DNA of 6,876 nucleotides from Candidatus Luteimonas excrementigallinarum (GTDB lineage Bacteria > Pseudomonadota > Gammaproteobacteria > Xanthomonadales > Xanthomonadaceae): positions 1-6,876 of the forward strand of contig DXCY01000294.1 of the NCBI GenBank assembly GCA_019115725.1. Direction: 5' to 3'. A model generated the notes under the pieces. The model was not told the origin of the DNA and did no database searches. It was given only the letters and a program-made list of their open reading frames with translations. The translations under genes and the position numbers were made by a program. Of the stretch, positions 1-6,876 are shown one piece after another (positions within the stretch are counted from its first letter, which is position 1; the number at the start of each line of letters is the position of its first letter).

Positions 1-258
1 TACGTGCTGTCGAAGGACGAGGGCGGCCGTCACACCCCGTTCTTCAAGGGCTACCGTCCGCAGTTCTACTTCCGTACCACCGACATCACCGGTGCCGTGA
101 CCCTGCCGGAAGGCGTGGAGATGGTGATGCCCGGCGACAACGTGAAGATGGACGTTGAGCTGATCAACCCGGTGGCGATGGACGAAGGCCTGCGCTTCGC
201 GATCCGCGAAGGTGGCCGCACCGTCGGCGCCGGCGTGGTTGCCAAGATCAGCAAGTAA
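1..258 (+). CDS. tuf: Elongation factor Tu, C-terminal part (5' truncated by window edge)
   Basis: EF-Tu is the GTPase that delivers aminoacyl-tRNA to the ribosomal A site. Only the last 85 codons are present; the reading frame is open from base 1 and ends in TAA at 256-258. The segment is the end of domain 2/domain 3, with the family-typical stretches GGRHTPFFKGYRPQFYFRT, DITGAV, MVMPGDNVKM and the closing EGGRTVGAGVV, ending KISK. The GTP-binding domain lies outside the window. Gammaproteobacteria often have two nearly identical tuf genes; the position just before trpT-secE-nusG matches the copy called tufB in E. coli. No frameshift is visible in the part seen. Identity is certain; which copy it is follows from context. 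Confidence 0.98.
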   Translation, partial: YVLSKDEGGRHTPFFKGYRPQFYFRTTDITGAVTLPEGVEMVMPGDNVKMDVELINPVAMDEGLRFAIREGGRTVGAGVVAKISK

Positions 259-264
259 TACGGC

Positions 265-290
265 CTGGCCCGTGCTCCGGCGCGGGCCAG
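265..290 (+). terminator. GC-rich hairpin just after tuf, possible terminator or processing site
   Basis: Bases 265-275 pair with 280-290 in an 11-bp stem (one T-G pair) around the loop TCCG. It begins 6 bases after the tuf stop. No T-run follows (next bases CCAACAAGCC), so it is not a classical intrinsic terminator. It may slow polymerase, protect the tuf 3' end, or guide processing. Confidence 0.4.
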
Positions 291-307
291 CCAACAAGCC
301 GGAATCT

Positions 308-338
308 GGCAAGGCGGCGTGAGCCGCCGTTGCCGTTT
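308..338 (+). terminator. Second hairpin between tuf and trpT, weak intrinsic terminator candidate
   Basis: GGCAA plus GGCGGC (308-318) pairs with GCCGCC and TTGCC (323-328, 330-334) around the loop GTGA, with G329 bulged: 11 bp. It is followed by GTTTC, a short and weak T-run. It could end part of the tuf transcripts or mark a cleavage site upstream of the tRNA. It ends 26 bases before the tRNA begins, and I see no convincing -35/-10 pair in between. Confidence 0.4.
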
Positions 339-360
339 CAAAATCCGGCGACAATTCGAT

Positions 361-436
<76 letters not shown>

Positions 437-468
437 TGTTCCATGCCTGCGGGCCTCAGCGATACCAG

Positions 469-846
469 ATGAACAGCAGAGTCGAGCAATCCAAGTCCGC
501 GTCGTCGGCAGATATCGTCAAATACGCCGTGGCGGTATTGCTGGTGTTTGCTGGGGTGTTCGCGTTCTACTGGTTCGACGGGCAGTGGCCGGGTCCGCTG
601 CGGGCGCTGGCCGTGGCCGTCGGCGTGGTGGCGGCAGCCGCCGTTTTCATGATCACGCGCAAGGGCGCGCAAACGCGCGAATTCCTGTCGGAAACCCGTT
701 TCGAGCTGCGCAAGGTGGTGTGGCCGACCCGTCAGGAAGCCGTGCGCATGACCTGGGTCGTGGTTATCGCCGTGTTCGTCATCGCGATCATCCTCGCGCT
801 CTATGACTCGGTGATCAAGTGGCTCTTGCGCCTGTTCCTGGGCTGA
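469..846 (+). CDS. secE: Preprotein translocase subunit SecE
   Basis: SecE is the inner-membrane subunit that clamps SecY in the SecYEG export channel. The 125 residues match the three-helix type of E. coli (127 residues, from memory). Predicted membrane segments lie near residues 19-36, 44-63 and 94-112. The conserved cytoplasmic amphipathic segment is at 71-90 (EFLSETRFELRKVVWPTRQE), with the hallmark KVVWPTRQE before the third helix. The start at 469 gives the family-typical short polar N-terminus. An in-frame ATG at 436 would use the last base of the tRNA and add 11 unrelated residues, so I reject it. No strong Shine-Dalgarno sequence precedes 469. The TGA stop (844-846) abuts nusG, indicating co-transcription. 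Confidence 0.96.
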   Translation: MNSRVEQSKSASSADIVKYAVAVLLVFAGVFAFYWFDGQWPGPLRALAVAVGVVAAAAVFMITRKGAQTREFLSETRFELRKVVWPTRQEAVRMTWVVVIAVFVIAIILALYDSVIKWLLRLFLG

Positions 847-866
847 TGATGGAGAAGACCAACCCG

Positions 867-1445
867 ATGGAAACCCAAGGCAACAGCAACATGCGCTGGT
901 ACGTCGTGCATGCCTATTCCGGCTTCGAGAAGTCGGTGGCCCAGGCGCTGCGCGACCGGATCGCGCGGGCGGACATGCAGGACCGCTTCGGCGAAGTGCT
1001 GGTGCCGACCGAGGAAGTGGTGGAAATGCGCTCCGGCCAGAAGCGCCGCTCCGAACGCAAGTTCTTCCCCGGTTACGTGCTGGTCCAGATCTCCACCCGC
1101 AACGACGACGGTATTCCGCGCATTGACAGCGACAGCTGGCATCTGGTGAAGGAAACCCCGCGGGTCCTGGGTTTCATCGGTGGCACCGCGGACCGTCCGC
1201 TGCCGATCGCCGACCACGAAGCCGATGCCATCCTCAACCGCGTGGCCGAGGGCGTGGAAAAGCCGCGTCCGAAGGTGCTGTTCGAGGCCGGCCAGATGGT
1301 GCGCGTCATCGACGGACCGTTCAACGACTTCAACGGCGTGGTCGAAGAGGTCAATTATGAAAAGAGCCGTCTGCGCGTGGCGGTACTGATTTTCGGGCGT
1401 TCCACGCCGGTCGAACTCGAGTTCGGCCAGGTCGAGAAGGCCTGA
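867..1445 (+). CDS. nusG: Transcription termination/antitermination factor NusG
   Basis: NusG binds RNA polymerase, suppresses pausing, helps Rho termination and links polymerase to the ribosome. Counting from 867 the protein has 192 residues. The NGN domain begins at RWYVVHAYSGFEKSV (10-24) and includes VPTEEVVE (46-53) and RKFFPGYVLVQ (64-74). The KOW domain is at about 142-190 (VRVIDGPFNDFNGVVEEV, then SRLRVAVLIFGRSTPVELEF). Residues 75-89 form a loop about nine residues longer than in E. coli. The start is uncertain: ATG codons at 846, 849, 867 and 891 are in frame. I chose 867 because GGAGAAG at 851-857 can serve it and the resulting short N-terminus resembles E. coli NusG. A start at 846 would overlap the secE stop by one base. 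Confidence 0.96.
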   Translation: METQGNSNMRWYVVHAYSGFEKSVAQALRDRIARADMQDRFGEVLVPTEEVVEMRSGQKRRSERKFFPGYVLVQISTRNDDGIPRIDSDSWHLVKETPRVLGFIGGTADRPLPIADHEADAILNRVAEGVEKPRPKVLFEAGQMVRVIDGPFNDFNGVVEEVNYEKSRLRVAVLIFGRSTPVELEFGQVEKA

Positions 1446-1451
1446 GTCACC

Positions 1452-1476
1452 GGGGCGGATCTTCCGCCCCTTTATT
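1452..1476 (+). terminator. Rho-independent terminator after nusG
   Basis: GGGGCGGA (1452-1459) pairs perfectly with TCCGCCCC (1463-1470) across a 3-base loop, followed directly by TTTATT. It starts 6 bases after the nusG stop. This is the clearest intrinsic terminator in the window and should separate, at least partly, the secE-nusG transcript from rplK-rplA. Confidence 0.88.
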
Positions 1477-1483
1477 GCAACCA

Positions 1484-1513
1484 GCGGGGAGCCCCGCAGC
1501 CCGATGGGCGTGC
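1484..1513 (+). promoter_or_regulatory. Overlapping alternative hairpins in the rplK leader
   Basis: GCGGG/CCCGC (1484-1488, 1493-1497, loop GAGC) and a second hairpin, GCA plus GCCC (1496-1502) with GGGC plus TGC (1506-1509, 1511-1513, G1510 bulged), share bases 1496-1497 and so compete at the base. In E. coli the L1 protein represses rplKA by binding near the rplK start, so an L1 site is expected in this region. I cannot match these hairpins to the L1 rRNA-like motif with confidence. The rplK ribosome-binding site GAGGAG (1528-1533) lies 15 bases downstream. Confidence 0.3.
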
Positions 1514-1543
1514 AGGCGTTCGGACCCGAGGAGTTAACAGACA

Positions 1544-1972
1544 ATGGCAAAGAAAGTAGTCGGCTACATCAAGCTGCAGGTCAAGGCCGGACAGGCCAAC
1601 CCCAGCCCGCCGGTCGGTCCGGCCCTGGGCCAGCGCGGCCTGAACATCATGGAATTCTGCAAGGCGTTCAACGCCGCCACGCAGAAGATGGAACCGGGTC
1701 TGCCGATTCCGACCGTGATCACCGCGTACTCCGACCGTACCTTTACCTTCATTACCAAGACCCCGCCGGCAGCCGTGCTGCTGAAGAAGGCCGCTGGTGT
1801 GCAGGGCGGTTCGGCGCGTCCCAATACCGAGAAAGTCGGCAAGGTGACCCGCGCCCAGCTGGAAGAGATCGCCAAGGCGAAGGAACCCGACCTGACCGCG
1901 GCCGACCTGGACGCGGCGGTTCGCACCATCGAGGGCTCGGCCCGTTCGATGGGCCTGGCGGTGGAGGGCTGA
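1544..1972 (+). CDS. rplK: 50S ribosomal protein L11 (uL11)
   Basis: L11 binds the GTPase-associated centre of 23S rRNA, with the L10-L12 stalk, and is needed for RelA activation and factor function. Its length of 142 residues equals that of E. coli L11. The N-terminal domain carries the proline-rich NPSPPVGPALGQRGLNIMEFC (19-39), the region around which thiostrepton binds. The RNA-binding C-terminal domain begins near residue 72 and ends with the family signature IEGSARSMGLAVEG (129-142). The ATG at 1544 is preceded by GAGGAG ten bases upstream, which fixes the start. It is the first gene after the nusG terminator and is followed by rplA after only two bases, so the two are translated from one mRNA. 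Confidence 0.99.
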   Translation: MAKKVVGYIKLQVKAGQANPSPPVGPALGQRGLNIMEFCKAFNAATQKMEPGLPIPTVITAYSDRTFTFITKTPPAAVLLKKAAGVQGGSARPNTEKVGKVTRAQLEEIAKAKEPDLTAADLDAAVRTIEGSARSMGLAVEG

Positions 1973-1974
1973 TC

Positions 1975-2676
1975 ATGAGCAAGCAGACCAAGCGACAGAA
2001 GGCCATCCGCGCTGCAGTGCAGCCGGGCAAGGCGTACTCGATCGAAGAAGCCCTGAAGATCGTCAAGGGTCACGCCAACGCCAAGTTCGCCGAAGCGGTG
2101 GACGTGGCCGTGCGTCTGGGCGTTGACGCGCGCAAGTCGGACCAGCAGGTCCGCGGCTCGACCGTGCTGCCGCAGGGCACCGGCAAGAGCGTGCGCGTGG
2201 CGGTGTTTGCGCCGGATGGTGCCAAGGCCGAGGAAGCCCGGGCAGCCGGTGCCGACGCGGTCGGCATGGAAGACCTGGCCGAGCAGATGCAGGGCGGCGA
2301 CCTGAGCTATGACGTGGTCATCGCCACCCCCGACGCCATGCGCGTGGTGGGCCGGCTGGGCACCCTGCTCGGGCCGCGTGGCCTGATGCCGAACCCGAAG
2401 GTCGGCACCGTGTCCCCGAACCCGGGCGAAGCGGTCAAGAACGCCAAGGGCGGCCAGGTGCGCTACCGCACCGACAAGGCCGGCATCATCCACTGCACCA
2501 TCGGCAAGGCCAGCTTCGAAGACGGCCAGCTGACGGAAAACCTGACCGCGCTGCTGTCCGACCTGGTTCGCGCCAAGCCGGCGACCGCCAAGGGTACCTA
2601 CCTGCAGAAGATTTCCATCAGCTCGACCATGGGCCCCGGCGTTGCCGTGGACCAGGGCTCGCTGACGATCAAATAA
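1975..2676 (+). CDS. rplA: 50S ribosomal protein L1 (uL1)
   Basis: L1 forms the mobile stalk on the E-site side of the 50S subunit and, in E. coli, represses its own rplKA mRNA. The protein has 233 residues (E. coli 234, from memory). Visible signatures are KFAEAVDVAVRLGVD (37-51) in the rRNA-binding domain, the highly conserved LGTLLGPRGLMPNPKVGTV (128-146) at the domain II junction, and the C-terminal STMGPGVAVD (217-226) returning to domain I. The ribosome-binding site GGAGGG (1963-1968) lies inside the last codons of rplK, six bases before the ATG, which suggests translational coupling. An upstream in-frame extension through rplK is only absence of stops. The TAA at 2674-2676 is followed by the rplJ leader. 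Confidence 0.99.
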   Translation: MSKQTKRQKAIRAAVQPGKAYSIEEALKIVKGHANAKFAEAVDVAVRLGVDARKSDQQVRGSTVLPQGTGKSVRVAVFAPDGAKAEEARAAGADAVGMEDLAEQMQGGDLSYDVVIATPDAMRVVGRLGTLLGPRGLMPNPKVGTVSPNPGEAVKNAKGGQVRYRTDKAGIIHCTIGKASFEDGQLTENLTALLSDLVRAKPATAKGTYLQKISISSTMGPGVAVDQGSLTIK

Positions 2677-2720
2677 GCAAATTTTGAGGGCATCGCAACG
2701 GGCGTAATCCAGCCCGGCGC

Positions 2721-2867
2721 GGCGTCGTCAAAGACCGCAGGCGCGGTCTGTAATGCAGCGGCGACGGGCACGGAAGCTCGAATTGGCAGGGAATCGCCGC
2801 CGCTGTTCCTGCAGACCGCTTAATCCCGGACCGCGTGAGCGGGAAAGGGCCTGCGTAGATGGTCGCC
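2721..2867 (+). promoter_or_regulatory. L10 leader: mRNA site for the L10(L12) autoregulatory complex
   Basis: The ends of this element match the E. coli rplJ leader. The outer stem is GGCG and TCGTC (2721-2729) with GATGG, T, CGCC (2858-2867, T2863 bulged). The kink-turn-like loop AAAGAC (2730-2735) faces TA (2856-2857). The inner stem is CGCAGG (2736-2741) with CCTGCG (2850-2855). The conserved TTAATCC is at 2820-2826. Between the inner-stem strands there is a long arm, GCGGTCTG/CAGACCGC (2743-2750, 2812-2819) then CAGCGGCG/CGCCGCTG (2756-2763, 2798-2805), plus a small hairpin CCGC-GTGA-GCGG (2831-2842). In E. coli, L10-L12 binding here represses rplJ and rplL translation. The motif match is strong; the exact fold is my inference. 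Confidence 0.85.
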
Positions 2868-2872
2868 GACCC

Positions 2873-2941
2873 TCCAGACTTTCTGGAAACGGCCGCCAAC
2901 CGGAAGGTCACCTGACCTTCCCGGCACTGAAGGACCAGTGC
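2873..2941 (+). promoter_or_regulatory. Three successive hairpins between the L10 leader and rplJ
   Basis: TCCAGA/TCTGGA (2873-2878, 2882-2887), GGAAGGTC/GACCTTCC (2902-2909, 2914-2921, loop ACCT, perfect) and GCACTG/CAGTGC (2924-2929, 2936-2941). None is followed by a T-run, so they are not intrinsic terminators. They form a structured spacer between the L10 leader and the rplJ ribosome-binding site. They may take part in translational repression, in mRNA processing, or simply in stability. Confidence 0.4.
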
Positions 2942-2951
2942 TGAACCTGGC

Positions 2952-2977
2952 CCGCAAGCGGCAGGAGCCGCAAGCGG
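2952..2977 (+). repeat. Short direct repeat upstream of rplJ
   Basis: CCGCAAGCGG occurs at 2952-2961 and again at 2968-2977 (16-base period). Each copy is itself a small inverted repeat. GCGGC (2958-2962) can also pair with GCCGC (2967-2971) around AGGA. It lies 23 bases before the rplJ start codon and 13 bases before the GGAGAG ribosome-binding site. No function can be assigned from the sequence alone. Confidence 0.5.
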
Positions 2978-3000
2978 AGTTGAATGAAACGGAGAGTGCA

Positions 3001-3525
3001 ATGGCTCTGAATCTGGAACAGAAGAAGCAGGTCGTTGCCGAACTGGCGGAGGTGGCCGGCACGGCACACTCGCTGGTCGCCGCCGAGTACGCGGGTTTGA
3101 CGGTCGATCAATTGACCGACCTGCGCAAGAAGGCCCGGCAGGGCGGCGTGTACTTGAAAGTAGCCAAGAACACGCTGGTCTCGCGGGCAGTGGAAGACAC
3201 CGATTACGCCGTCATCAAGGACGAGCTGACCGGTCCGCTGCTGTACGCCTTCTCGCAGGAAGACCCGGGTGCCGCCGGACGCCTGATCAAGGAGTTCGCC
3301 AAGGCGAACGACAAGCTGAAGCCGCGCCTGGTATCGCTGGGCGGACAGATGTACCCGGGCACCCATGTGGATGTCCTGGCGTCTCTGCCGACCCGCGACG
3401 AAGCGCTGTCGATGCTGCTCAGCGTCATGGTCCAGCCTGCCACCATGCTGGTGCGCGTGCTGGCCGAGCCCGCCTCCCAGGTTGCCCGCGTGACCAACGC
3501 GGTCGGCCAGACGAAGGCAGCCTGA
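3001..3525 (+). CDS. rplJ: 50S ribosomal protein L10 (uL10)
   Basis: L10 anchors the L7/L12 dimers to the ribosome and, with them, binds its own leader mRNA. The 174 residues begin MALNLEQKKQVVAEL, as in E. coli. The globular rRNA-binding part includes GVYLKVAKNTLVSRAV (49-64), GPLLYAFS (78-85), DPGAAGRLIKEFAKAN (88-103) and LASLPT (126-131). After LPT there are 43 residues, about nine more than in E. coli, and they contain an 11-residue repeat (PATMLVRV at 146-153, PASQVARV at 157-164) in the helix that holds L12 dimers. The start at 3001 is set by GGAGAG (2991-2996) and homology; an in-frame ATG at 2938 would add 21 unrelated residues. rplL follows after 66 bases. Confidence 0.99.
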   Translation: MALNLEQKKQVVAELAEVAGTAHSLVAAEYAGLTVDQLTDLRKKARQGGVYLKVAKNTLVSRAVEDTDYAVIKDELTGPLLYAFSQEDPGAAGRLIKEFAKANDKLKPRLVSLGGQMYPGTHVDVLASLPTRDEALSMLLSVMVQPATMLVRVLAEPASQVARVTNAVGQTKAA

Positions 3526-3591
3526 GCGATCAGTTCGGTACGAACCCGTTAAGCAGTCGTTATCCAATACAGTCAATTCGAGGTAATTACG

Positions 3592-3972
3592 ATGTCCCTT
3601 TCCAACGAAGAAATCATCGAAGCGATCAGCAGCAAGACCCTTGTCGAGGTCATGGAGCTGGTCAAGGCGATGGAAGAGAAGTTCGGCGTGTCCGCCGCTG
3701 CCCCGGTGGCCGTGGCCGCTGGCCCGGCCGGTGGTGGCGACGCCGCCGCTGCCGAAGAGCAGACCGAGTTCACCGTGGTCCTGAAGGCCGTGGGTGAGAA
3801 GAAGGTCGAGGTCATCAAGGTCGTCCGTGCCATCACCGGCCTGGGCCTGAAGGAAGCCAAGGACCTGGTCGAAAGCGCGCCGAAGGAAGTGAAGGAAGGC
3901 GTGGCCAAGGACGAAGCCGAGAAGCTCAAGAAGGACCTCGAGGCCGCCGGCGCTACTGCCGAGCTGAAGTAA
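3592..3972 (+). CDS. rplL: 50S ribosomal protein L7/L12 (bL12)
   Basis: L7/L12 is the multi-copy acidic stalk protein that recruits translation factors and stimulates their GTPase activity. Its 126 residues fit the family. Residues 1-32 form the dimerisation and L10-binding domain (EEIIEAISSKTLVEVMELVK). Residues 33-55 are an Ala/Gly/Pro-rich flexible hinge. Residues about 57-126 form the factor-binding C-terminal domain, with the conserved ITGLGLKEAKDLVESAPK (81-98). A clear GAGGT (3580-3584) lies seven bases before the ATG. The 66-base gap to rplJ has no terminator, so the two share one mRNA. L7/L12 is needed in several copies per ribosome, which fits its own strong ribosome-binding site. 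Confidence 0.99.
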   Translation: MSLSNEEIIEAISSKTLVEVMELVKAMEEKFGVSAAAPVAVAAGPAGGGDAAAAEEQTEFTVVLKAVGEKKVEVIKVVRAITGLGLKEAKDLVESAPKEVKEGVAKDEAEKLKKDLEAAGATAELK

Positions 3973-3983
3973 GCGGTCCTTGC

Positions 3984-4005
3984 GTCGCCCGTTTCAACAG
4001 GCGAC
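3984..4005 (+). other. Small hairpin after rplL
   Basis: GTCGCC (3984-3989) pairs with GGCGAC (4000-4005) across a 10-base loop containing GTTTC. It begins 12 bases after the rplL stop. With no T-run on its 3' side it is not a terminator by itself. It may be the first element of the structured rplL-rpoB spacer. Confidence 0.35.
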
Positions 4006-4011
4006 CAGCCG

Positions 4012-4039
4012 AGGCTGGGGGCGAAAGCCCCCGGCCTTT
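4012..4039 (+). terminator. Attenuator-type hairpin in the rplL-rpoB spacer
   Basis: AGGCTGGGGGC (4012-4022) pairs with GCCCCCGGCCT (4027-4037, one T-G pair) around a GAAA tetraloop: an 11-bp very stable stem. Only TTT follows (4037-4039), then GGCC, so the U-run is short and termination should be partial. E. coli has an attenuator at exactly this place, which lowers rpoBC expression relative to rplJL. Bases 4033-4043 can also form a small GGCC-TTT-GGCC hairpin that would compete with its 3' side. Confidence 0.65.
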
Positions 4040-4043
4040 GGCC

Positions 4044-4059
4044 GTTGTGGCAACACAAC
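4044..4059 (+). other. GNRA-tetraloop hairpin
   Basis: GTTGTG (4044-4049) pairs with CACAAC (4054-4059) around GCAA. It sits directly behind the attenuator hairpin and shows no terminator features. It may help stabilise the 3' end of rplL mRNA after termination or cleavage. Confidence 0.35.
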
Positions 4060-4090
4060 ACTGTAGTACCTGACAACTGACATCAAGTCC

Positions 4091-4151
4091 CCAGTTGGAA
4101 GTAGCGGGAGAAGGCGTGCTGGTGCCGGCAATACCAGCGACTTCCCACTGG
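4091..4151 (+). promoter_or_regulatory. Long imperfect stem, likely RNase III processing site between rplL and rpoB
   Basis: CCAGT (4091-4095) pairs with ACTGG (4147-4151). A single T/C mismatch follows, then GGAAGT (4097-4102) with ACTTCC (4140-4145), an asymmetric internal loop, and GCTGGT (4118-4123) with ACCAGC (4133-4138). In E. coli an RNase III cleavage stem lies at the same place, downstream of the attenuator, and separates rplL from rpoB mRNA. The structure is seen in the sequence; that RNase III cuts here is inferred from position and shape. Confidence 0.5.
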
Positions 4152-4182
4152 CGATTTTCCCGGTCGGACACCGATCCCCCCA

Positions 4183-4202
4183 GAGCCGCGGACGCGCGGT
4201 TC
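4183..4202 (+). other. Hairpin just upstream of the rpoB ribosome-binding site
   Basis: GAGCCGCG (4183-4190) pairs with CGCGGTTC (4195-4202, one G-T pair) around GACG. It ends 10 bases before the GAGG at 4213-4216 that is the best rpoB ribosome-binding site. It leaves that site free, and may shape access to it. Confidence 0.35.
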
Positions 4203-4228
4203 ACAGATCCAAGAGGCGGTCATTCCCC

Positions 4229-6876
<2,648 letters not shown>

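Noticed and set aside
801..1550. Minus-strand open frame of 249 codons over nusG
   Set aside because: A shadow of the conserved nusG gene; it also spans the terminator and the start of rplK, and matches no family I know.
1504..1974. Upstream in-frame extension of rplA across the whole of rplK
   Set aside because: The extension is only absence of stop codons in another frame of rplK. L1 starts at 1975 with a good ribosome-binding site and normal family length.
2684..2710. Possible rplJ promoter (TTGAGG at 2684-2689, TAATCC at 2705-2710) just before the L10 leader
   Set aside because: The place is attractive, since E. coli has a promoter here, but the spacer is only 15 bases and the -10 match is poor. 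Start-site mapping would decide.
2938..3000. Upstream in-frame ATG adding 21 residues to L10
   Set aside because: The added residues do not fit the family, and the MALNL start at 3001 has a well-placed GGAGAG.
2677..3000. A hidden small gene between rplA and rplJ (for example the 63-codon frame at 2753-2944)
   Set aside because: The frame has no ribosome-binding site, an arginine-rich out-of-frame type of composition, and overlaps the L10 leader, whose RNA pairing explains the sequence.
4113..4228. A separate small protein gene in the rplL-rpoB spacer
   Set aside because: No frame with a plausible start, ribosome-binding site and coding pattern; the spacer is explained better by RNA structure.

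Overview
The window is a conserved housekeeping cluster for translation and transcription, in the order tuf (3' end) - trpT - secE - nusG - rplK - rplA - rplJ - rplL - rpoB (5' part). Every gene is on the plus strand. This is the usual gammaproteobacterial order. Codon third positions are strongly G/C. The sequences of NusG, L10 and especially RpoB (an extra segment of about 22 residues before the rifampicin region, and VCTIETPEGPN instead of VCPIETPEGPN) point to the Xanthomonadaceae/Lysobacteraceae (Xanthomonas, Stenotrophomonas, Lysobacter, Luteimonas or a relative). That assignment rests on remembered family sequences; no search was run.

Layout. Bases 1-258 encode the end of EF-Tu. They are followed by two GC-rich hairpins and a complete tRNA-Trp gene (361-436). 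secE and nusG follow closely and end in a textbook Rho-independent terminator (1452-1476). rplK and rplA (L11 and L1) form a tight pair separated by 2 bases. A gene-free stretch (2677-3000) carries a recognisable L10(L12) autoregulatory leader at 2721-2867. rplJ and rplL follow. The 256-base spacer before rpoB holds an attenuator-type hairpin and a long imperfect stem like the RNase III processing site known at this place in E. coli. rpoB starts at 4229 and runs off the end of the window.

How it works together. EF-Tu and tRNA-Trp serve elongation. SecE is part of the protein export channel. NusG is the RNA polymerase processivity and coupling factor. L11, L1, L10 and L7/L12 form or sit next to the factor-binding stalks of the 50S subunit. 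RpoB is the polymerase beta subunit. Expected control is by ribosomal protein feedback (L1 on rplKA, L10-L12 on rplJL) and by partial termination before rpoB.

I found no mobile element, CRISPR array, defence system or other accessory system, and nothing that supports a new biological system here. The most interesting signals are in the RNA between genes: the L10 leader has a greatly enlarged arm compared with E. coli and two copies of a 7-base element that could pair with the same partner. The L10 C-terminal helix also looks long enough to hold three L12 dimers rather than two.
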